Positions 56,805 to 64,000 of a stretch of DNA of 64,000 nt are shown here, in pieces; the stretch's first letter is position 1; the number at the start of each line of letters is the position of its first letter. A model generated the notes under the pieces. The model did not search any database, was not told the origin of the DNA, and worked only from the letters and a program-made list of their open reading frames with translations. Source of the DNA: Scolanthus callimorphus (Eukaryota > Cnidaria > Anthozoa > Actiniaria > Edwardsiidae); NCBI GenBank assembly GCA_033964015.1, contig JAWWUD010000053.1:124001-188000 (forward strand). Reading direction: 5' to 3'. The translations under genes and the position numbers were made by a program.

Positions 56805-58485
56805 AAAAAAAAACATAAATTAACTTGAAATTAACATGGATGGCAGAACAGATTTTGAAGTAAGGGGCTGATCAGAGATGGCAATGACAATGTTGGGTGG
56901 GGAGCAACAAGACAGAAAAGTTGAAAATGTGCTGAAAATTAAAGGGGCTGCTTGAAGCCCCCCTCCTTCCCCCCCCCCCCCCCCCCTCTCTCTCTCTTCC
57001 GTCCATGTGTTATGATTACTAAATACTTGTCAAGACAGAATCAATTTAATGCATTTGCAGTGCTATTATTATTATTTTGAAATTTTGAAGGATAAACAAT
57101 GCTGTCAGCAGGTACTTGCTAAGGGAGTGTTCATTATTTAATATTATGTTTGCCCTATGCCACTGCCTGTCCAAGAGCCATCTCTTTTTTTTTGCTGCTT
57201 TATCACTGAAATTGAAAGAGAATAGGTGTCACCGATAAGCCTGATGAAACTGAAACCTTCTTTTTTCCAGAAGCATATGGCATGGATATTATTATACATT
57301 TTAGTAACAGAACATACTAAAGTGATCAAAACATAAAATCAAGGATGAATAGCATTCAGTCTATCAGATTTGCCACTCTGAAAAGAGTGCATTGAAAATA
57401 GGTTGTATTTTTTATCAATCCCTCTTTACAAGCAAATAAGCTTAAATCATAAATTCTCCCAAACTTTAAATACCACATAGCTATGGCAACGGAAGTACTG
57501 TAGAATCGTTGTCAAATTGAAAATCACTTAAAAATGCGACGGTATTTCACTTGGAATCCTCAAAAACAGTAAACGCAATGAGCTTTCAGTCATTTTCCAA
57601 GTAGCGTAGCGATCCGCCGGGGCGCGAAAAAACGTGAATGAAAATTTGCGATAGTTGTCGAATGCCACTTTTATACTTTTGAAAGGGTAAACATTTTTAA
57701 AGTTTGAACTGCGGTCAAATTTAAACGTGACCTTTAAGGACCTACCTTGTGAGAATGTTTTTCTTCTTCTTTTCACTTCACGGCACGACGCCAGTCTTCC
57801 GAGTTTTCACCTTCCCTCTCCGATATCCCTGTTGTATCTGGCGCTGTCCTTATATCTTTTTTCTGAGACTCCGAGAAAGTTCTAGACGCTTTTTTCGGTA
57901 GTTTTAGTCTCTGCCGGGGTCTCTGCTTTTTAAATCATCTTCAGGTTTGGACATGTTGGCTAGGGCTACCTCCATCTTCCTGCTGAAAACATTAATTTCC
58001 CGTTCTCTCTCGATCAAGCGGTCGCATTGTCTTCCGACATGTCATTCCCTGCTGTATTTCCCCTCCATTCTCCGTCCTTCGCTGTTAACTTCGCTTCTTT
58101 TCCCTTGTGAAACAACCGTGTTGATCGACATTTTATCTGTCTCTGTTTCATTGCGGTAGATCTGACTTTTAGTCAAGAATACCTTGATTTGACAGCTTGC
58201 TTTAGAAACGTTTCAGTTTTTGATTAAAATTCCAACACGAAATAACAAAATCTCTAGATAAATCCCTTCAAACAAAAATCGCCACAACCATCGCTAGCGC
58301 TAACTAAATTCAAGCGCGTGCGTGCTTATTTTCCCGCTCAAAACTGGTGGGTTGCCTGTGCGACGACGGACACACGGAAACCGGAAGTCCATCACAGAAT
58401 CAGTCGATGCATATACACTTTTGTTTTGTTCCTTTTTCTCCTGCATGTAGCTATGGGGCTGCGCTACGCGGGCGCCCGCGGGAGC
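55887..58485. other. Repeat-rich spacer with homopolymer runs
   Basis: Poly-G at 56649-56670, poly-C at 56764-56794 followed by poly-A to 56813, and poly-C at 56969-56986. GGGGAGGGCCAT occurs twice near 56260-56300. Frames are short and without motifs. It separates the minus-strand paralogues from the GRF/Cys-His genes and may be a later insertion. Confidence 0.45.
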
Positions 58486-58489
58486 TCCG

Positions 58490-58846
58490 CTAATAATGTC
58501 GTTGATATTGCCAATCATTACGGTGTACACGAAAGGAGATGGTGTTATCGCCATAGACTAAAATCCCATCGTCACGAAATCGTTCCCTCAGTATATTATT
58601 GGCAAATTTGATCCATAACATTTCTTGGCCTGTGTGTAGCTGCCTTAAAAGATACGGACAGCTTCTCATTTGTGAAGGAACAAAATCGAAGAGTTCATCA
58701 AGATCATTATTTGATCGATCATCCAGTATAAATGGTGGAGGTTCATTGTCATCATCATCATCAGTAGGAATATAATCAGTAGTATAGTCATCATCATCCG
58801 TAGCATTCCTACCTACGGAGAAACAGAGTTCCTCAGATGGCATCAT
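58490..58846 (-). CDS. Minus-strand paralogue 2 of unknown function
   Basis: A frame of 118 codons. The N-terminus is acidic (DDDDYTTDYIPTDDDDD). The C-terminal half (ELFDFVPSQMRSCPYLLRQL, WIKFANNILRERFRDDG) aligns with the neighbouring frame at 58833-59126. It overlaps that frame by 14 bases. The family is not recognised. Confidence 0.5.
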   Translation of the reverse strand: MMPSEELCFSVGRNATDDDDYTTDYIPTDDDDDNEPPPFILDDRSNNDLDELFDFVPSQMRSCPYLLRQLHTGQEMLWIKFANNILRERFRDDGILVYGDNTISFRVHRNDWQYQRHY

Positions 58847-59160
58847 ATGTGATTAACCATTCGGATTCTGGTAGTACATCTATATAGATGACAGTCCCTG
58901 CTGGACATGCAGTTACCACTGGGATTTTGACATGAGTCACTTTTAAAAAATATCGTGGCCATCGTCTACCATCGAGGTATACAGGTAACGAGATGACGTA
59001 TTTGTCGTGGTATATTTCAACTCCATCCTCACGAAATCTATTCAACAGTTCCCCTGCTGAAAATTGTGACCACAATCCTCTTGCTTCCATTTGTAGCAGA
59101 CCGGTTAGATAGGAGCTGGTTCTCAATTCTGAACGAGATAAACTGAATAGGTCATAGCTA
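58833..59160 (-). CDS. Minus-strand paralogue 1 of unknown function
   Basis: The frame 59126-58833, open somewhat further upstream (YDLFSLSRSE), contains LRTSSYLTGLLQM, LWSQFSAGELLNRFREDG and VISLPVYLDGRRWPRYFLKV. The pattern is shared with the next frame and the piece at 55.3 kb. Three related copies within 4 kb suggest tandem duplication of a small gene. No motif gives a function. Confidence 0.5.
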
Positions 59161-59204
59161 CGTCTTTGATGACTATCATCAAGTAAAATTGTCAGAGTCC
59201 AAAG

Positions 59205-59320
59205 GTCATTTTACCATCGGTTAAAGGTCAAAGTCCAAAGGTCAGGTAGTGTATAATTTGTAGTGTAGAAATTAGTAGGTCAGAGTCCAAAGGTCATCAG
59301 AGTCCAAAGGTCAATTTATC
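59205..59320 (+). repeat. Short repeats GTCCAAAGGTCA
   Basis: AGAGTCCAAAGGTCA or AAAGTCCAAAGGTCA occurs four times between about 59195 and 59312, upstream of the proline-rich gene. TCCAAAGGTCA resembles a nuclear receptor DR1-type half-site pair; a regulatory role is speculation. Confidence 0.5.
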
Positions 59321-59482
59321 AGCGGATCGAAATCCACCAATCAGAAGGCTAGAATTTGGATTTCAGCCAATCAGATTGCGTGCTTAACGCACCAATCAAA
59401 TTACAGGGATTTCGATCCGATGACGTCATCCCACTATTATAAAAGGCGTGAGCTCAGTTTGAAAAGAAGAAGAAGAAGAAGT

Positions 59483-60486
59483 AATGGCGGCGAGAGAACA
59501 ACAACAACAAGAAACATCTCTGGGAGATTTGTTGGAAGGAGAACAGAGAGAATTGTATGATTTGATCGAGGAACTAGAACCTACTTGGATGGAACAATTT
59601 GAGTTGGGAGAATCCATTGATCAATCACCAACCACCGTCACCAGAGCTTCCTACTAATGAGTTCCTCGATTGGATTCTACAAGAGGATGGTGACGTAGAT
59701 ATGGCACAAAGTGTTGAAGAGCTCTTTGAGCGGCATTTGAATGACCAACCACCGCCACCACCACCGTCGTCGCCACAAGTGGAAGTAGTAGAGGAAGGAT
59801 TTGTTGATGATTTTATCGCTTGGATGATGCAAGATGATGTTGATATGACAAAAAGTTTTGAAGAGCTATACCAACAGTATTCGGATATGACGGCCCATAG
59901 ACCACAAACACCAGTACCATCACCACCACCGTCACCACCAGAAGATGTTGACAATCAACCACTGCCATCACCACCACTACCATCACAGCCAATACCGTCA
60001 CCACCACCACCATCGCCACATGATGTTGACAATCAAATTGGAAGAGGTGTCAAGCGTACCCGTGATGAGCAGGAGGAGGAGGAAGATGATGATGATGATG
60101 ATATTTCTTACCAATTGAATGAAGTCCACAGTCGTCATTCGCGTAAGATGAAAACCGATTGTTCTGATTATGATTTAAACATCAATCTTCCTTTACGGTC
60201 AACTGTCCAAGAGGCCATGCAAGATGTGGAACGTGTTGTTGACAAAGTGCTAGAAGAAACTCTCAAAGGTGTACCTAACAAGGACTTTGCTCGCGTAACG
60301 TTGAATGCTCCAGCTTTGAAGAATCCCATATCGTTACCGTTTATGCTACGGGAACAGTTGACACCGCAAAGGATTATGGGACAGATTGAAACCATTGTGC
60401 AATCTAACGAGGAATTTGTTCTCAATGGACAGTTTCAGTTGCACGTGATACGAGCACGTACACCCCGTGGTGGTCATGGTGGATGA
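59483..60486 (+). pseudogene. Proline-rich acidic protein with repeated helical motif (one frame change)
   Basis: An ATG at 59483 starts MAAREQQQQETSLGDLLEGE; the frame changes near 59630 into 59599-60486. The protein has two copies of a short acidic unit (NEFLDWILQEDGDVDMAQS and DDFIAWMMQDDVDMTKS), each followed by EELF/EELY and proline-rich stretches (PSPPPSPP). A basic/acidic patch (KRTRDEQEEEEDDDDDD) follows, then a conserved-looking C-terminus (FARVTLNAPALKNPISLPF). It has a TATA-like ATTATAAAA upstream (59433-59441). It probably continues into the next piece as one large protein. It is not a family I can name. Confidence 0.5.
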
Positions 60487-60957
60487 TGACGATGACCCGG
60501 CTGGTGAGAAGAAGAAAAAGCACTCTAAGAAGAATAGGAGGACCTTGGATTGTGCGGATGCGAAGGAATGGGCAAAGATGAAAAGATCTATTGTACCAGT
60601 ACGTAATCAGGATAATCTTTGTGCTGCACGTGCGATCGCGATTTAATCGCCTTCCATACCGGAACAACACGGGAGTATAAGAACATGTATCAACAGTGGC
60701 CAAGAAACAGCGATACTCTCACTCAGCTTAAAAAAGCGAAAGAGTTGCACCAGCAAGCTGGCGTCCCTGAAGGAGAGTGTGGTATTGAAGAACTGAAGTA
60801 TTTGGCTCCACAAGGGATTAAGCTGTACGTCGTGTCCAGAGAATATATGGATGGTATTATTTGGCAAGGTGCTTTGGAGGAGGATCCTAAATATCATTTG
60901 TACTTGTACACAGTTGGCATAAATGCACCCCGCATCGCCAGCATAAGGCAAGCATGA
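60477..60957 (+). pseudogene. OTU-like segment of a virus-like multidomain protein (frame-broken)
   Basis: After a frame change near 60475 the sequence reads a lysine-rich linker and then NQDNLCAARAI (about 60606-60640), where D-N-x-C resembles the catalytic start of OTU-type cysteine proteases. A second frame change near 60640 leads into 60643-60957 with LHQQAGVPEGECGIEELKYL. I recall this region beside DNA polymerase B-like genes in invertebrate virus-like elements. No polymerase follows here (the frame ends at 60955-60957), so the unit is truncated. Confidence 0.45.
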
Positions 60958-61423
60958 CAGTCATAGCTGGCCAGCGGTCGCACGCATCAAAACACCCAGC
61001 TAATCCAAAATGGCGGAAACGGAGAAGAGGGTGAAATGTTTTTCAGAGGATTTACGTTCCTGATAGGAATCTTCCGGTCTTGCCAAAGGAAAAAATATAT
61101 ATCTGGTACTTCCAAAATGAAGAATACTCTCGAAGAATGCGTGAAAAGAGAAAGAAAATGAATAATGGCAGAGGAAGTACGAAGCGATGGCGAACTTGTG
61201 TGTTGTGTGTTCACTAATAATTGCAAGCACTGACTTATAACTTCTGCGAGAATGGAAATGCAAGTTTATCAGATGACTGCGAATGCTAACAATTATTGGA
61301 AATTGAATCTTCAGTAGTTCACTTGTGTTTTAACTCTCACGCAATGAGCAAGACATTCTGTACTCTGGTTTCTGTGAAGACTCTTTCTTTTTATGAAAAC
61401 AAGAATCTATTATCATTGTGGGG
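60958..61423. other. Unassigned stretch
   Basis: No frame with motifs; no repeats seen before the 103 bp array. Confidence 0.4.
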
Positions 61424-61812
61424 GAGTGACCTGGAACACACAGAACTGTAGCTTGGATAACAAATTGGAAAAGACCATGATCCCGCTGCTTTTCTGATAA
61501 AACTTTAATCACTAACAGGGGAAAAGAGTAACCTGGAACACACAGAACTGTAGCACTTGGATAACAAATTGGAAAAGATCATGATACCTCTTCTTTTTCT
61601 GGTAAAACTTATCACTAACAGAGGAAAAGAGTAACCTGGAACACACAGAACTGTAGCGCTTGGATAACAAATTGGAAAAGATCATGATACCTCTTCTTTT
61701 TCTGGTAAAACTTATCACTAACAGAGCAAAAGAGTAACCTGGAACACACAGAACTGTAGCACTTGGATAACAAATTGGAAAAGACCATGATACCTTTTTT
61801 TCTGGTAAAACT
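61424..61812 (+). repeat. Tandem repeat, four units of about 103 bp
   Basis: ACCTGGAACACACAGAACTG recurs at 61429, 61531, 61634 and 61737. The last unit is shortened. Frames through it are not genes. Confidence 0.9.
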
Positions 61813-63040
61813 AATATTGCTACAGTGTTTTACATAACCTAAATGACTACTAGATGTTTCTGGTATCATTTTTATGGAACATGATTAAATTACCTCTATG
61901 AACAACTCAAACACAGCTGCATGTTGTGATATCAGTCTCTGAACTAAGGGGATAACTCTGTAGGCATGTATCAGGACTGCCTGCACAAAAGTCTACACGC
62001 TACTAGAAAATGTTTTTCACAAACACACTGCTGCCACCAGTCAGTATTTGCTCTAGAATTTGCAATACAGGAAACATCGACATGCATGTCAAATGCAACT
62101 TATTTTGATTATAAATTTATTAAACTACTTTAACAAATTTTTGTGTGCAGCTGCATACTTTGCGTGTTGATAGCTACGCCCCTGCCTGTCAGTTGCACAA
62201 GGTGGTACTGTGAAAACAAGCCTAAAGTGTGATAGCTGAATAATTTAGACATGCTTTCAGTGAAACAAGAGGAAGGCTAATTCCTAAACAACATGGGGGT
62301 AATAATATACACAAAAAATGACATGAAGCTTAAGAAATCAAAGTCAAAACATTTTATAATTGACAACACATACAGAGCACAGGGTACAAATAATCAGATA
62401 AATGGATTGAGAGGCCTGCTTAAAAGTAGAACAGCATTCAGTTCAATTTCATGTGGTTGTTTTTTTTTGTATCTTTTATCAGCTTTTGCCTTAGACAAAA
62501 TTTGCTTTGGTGACAATGTTTTCTTTGGTTACCTAAATGTTCATTAAATGTAAATAATGTAATGATGATATCAGTGATGTCATTGTTACACTCCCCTTAA
62601 ATGTTGTCTAACTTTGGTTTGTCCAAATTTGGTTTCCTTCCTGAGATATGAATCTTATAAAAATTGAGCTTGATGGCTATTTGGGTGTTTTAAAAAATTA
62701 AAATTTAAAAATTCACAAGCATCTGTCACCACATGTAATTTGCATAGGGTATTTTTAGGCTGAGAGTTGAAATTGAATAAAAGTTGATTTTTTATAGCAA
62801 AAATATTAATCAATCAGCAGAGCTCCATGGGCAACTGGCTTATAAGAGGTGGGAATAATTTACAAGCTTCTATGTCAACGGTTACAAGCTAACTCTAAAA
62901 TTAATCACTGATGCTACAATACAGAATGTACATAATATATAGATTTAGCCACTGGCTAAAAGCGGAGCTCCTGGTTATAAAATTTTCTATGTGAATGAAA
63001 GGGATTCCCATGTGTACATGGTTTATATGGTTGCTTTACA
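61813..63040. other. Unassigned AT-rich stretch
   Basis: A frame at 62293-62547 has no motif. A dispersed repeat copy lies at 62935-63001 (see 55377). Confidence 0.4.
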
Positions 63041-64000
63041 GTCTTCACGAGATATTAATTTTTCAAGCATAGATGACGTCATCGATGACGTCATATCACG
63101 TGACCACTTCATTTCGTTCATATGGTGGCCTAGACTACACTACCCAAGTTTGGTTCTTTTAGAGTTTTCCCTTCACGAGATATTATTTTTTCAAGCATAG
63201 ATGACGTCATCGATGACGTCACATCACGTGACCACTTCATTTTGCTCATCTGGTGACCTAGACCACACTACCCAAGTTTGGTTGTTCTAGAGTCTTCTCT
63301 TGACGAGATATTCATTTTTCAAGCATAGATGACGTCATCGGCGACGTCACATCACGTGACCACTTCATTTCGCTCATCTGGTGACCAAGACCACACTGCC
63401 CAAGTTTGGTTGTTTTAGAGTCTTCTCTTCACGAGATATTCATTTTTCAAGCATAGATGACGTCATCGATGACGTCATATCACGTGACCACTTCATTTCG
63501 ATCATATGGTGGCCTAGACCACACTACCCAAGTTTGGTTCTTTTAGAGTTTTCCCTTCACGAGATATTATTTTTTCAAGCATAGATGACGTCATCGATGA
63601 CGTCACATCACGTGACCACTTAATTTTGCTCATCTGGTGACCTAGACCACACTACCCAAGTTTGGTTGTTCTAGAGTCTTCTCTTGACGAGATATTCATT
63701 TTTAAAGCATAGATGACGTCATCGATGACGTCACATCACGTGACCACCTCATTTCGCTCATCTGGTGACCTAGACCACACTACCCAAGTTTGGTTGTTTT
63801 AGAGTCTTCTCTTCACGAGATATTCATTTTTCAAGCATAGATGACGTCATCGATGACGTCACATCACGTGACCACTTCATTTCGCTCATCTGGTGACCAA
63901 GACCACACTACCCAAGTTTGGTTGTTTTAGAGTCTTCTCTTCACGAGATATTCATTTTTCAAGCATAGATGACGTCATCGATGACGTCACATCACGTGAC
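63041..64000 (+). repeat. Tandem array of exactly 128 bp period with CRE and E-box palindromes
   Basis: TGACGTCATCGATGACGTCA begins at 63074, 63202, 63458, 63586, 63714, 63842 and 63970, and a variant (ATCGGCGACG) at 63330: eight sites spaced by 128 bp without exception. Each is followed by ATCACGTGACCACTT, containing the palindrome TCACGTGA. The array is cut by the window end. Units 1-3 and 4-6 match pairwise, pointing to a 384 bp higher-order repeat. Confidence 0.95.

Noticed and set aside
59625..60019. Minus-strand frames rich in Val/Gly opposite the proline-rich gene
   Set aside because: They mirror the CCACCA-type triplet repeats of the plus-strand coding sequence.
60958..61300. DNA polymerase B following the OTU-like segment
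   Set aside because: No polymerase motif is seen in any frame downstream; the element appears truncated.

Overview
The window is animal genomic DNA from a genome packed with transposons. It is AT-rich, its genes carry spliceosomal introns, and it has no operons. The mixture of Academ, BEL/Pao, tyrosine-recombinase retrotransposons, Penelope-like elements, foldback MITEs and a DUF3987-type gene best fits an anthozoan cnidarian such as a stony coral; this assignment is inference. I see no convincing intact host gene. Almost every coding stretch belongs to a mobile or virus-like element, and most are broken.

Layout. 1-1583: repeats only. 1584-5569 and 11971-about 13150: a decayed BEL/Pao LTR retrotransposon split by a 6.4 kb Academ DNA transposon (5570-11970) with 166-176 bp terminal inverted repeats and a TAA target duplication. 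Taking the transposon out closes the BEL reading frame. 13700-15400: short repeats and a broken adenain-type cysteine protease of Maverick/Polinton type. 15561-24986: a second, diverged Academ element of 9.4 kb with inverted repeats of about 725 bp, again flanked by TAA. It carries a well-preserved four-exon transposase gene and an unrecognised open frame on the opposite strand. 25195-26895: a long inverted repeat framed by direct repeats. 29350-31310: a minisatellite of about 89 bp units. 32440-36725: pieces of a DUF3987-like ATPase gene interrupted by two foldback MITEs. 37206-38770: a deleted tyrosine-recombinase retrotransposon. 39187-43987: a second one on the minus strand with complete split direct repeats (A1-ORFs-B1A2-B2). 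44271-46405: a rearranged Penelope-like element with a palindromic end that carries two hammerhead-like cores. 46560-47625: a RecQ-like helicase fragment split by a MITE with a 9 bp target duplication. 49282-50950: a decayed non-LTR retrotransposon. 54200-60957: a cluster of small unfamiliar genes (GRF zinc finger, Cys/His protein, three paralogous minus-strand pieces, a proline-rich acidic protein, an OTU-like segment) that looks like a decayed DNA-virus-like element. 63041-64000: a tandem array of exactly 128 bp period whose units each hold a palindromic double CRE site and a CACGTG E-box.

The most interesting points are these. (1) The Academ proteins end in a recognisable FEN1/XPG-like nuclease followed by a CXC module. 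(2) The nested insertion gives exact Academ boundaries. (3) The second Academ copy holds an opposite-strand frame of unknown function. (4) The split-repeat retrotransposon is structurally complete. (5) The 54-61 kb gene cluster resists simple classification.
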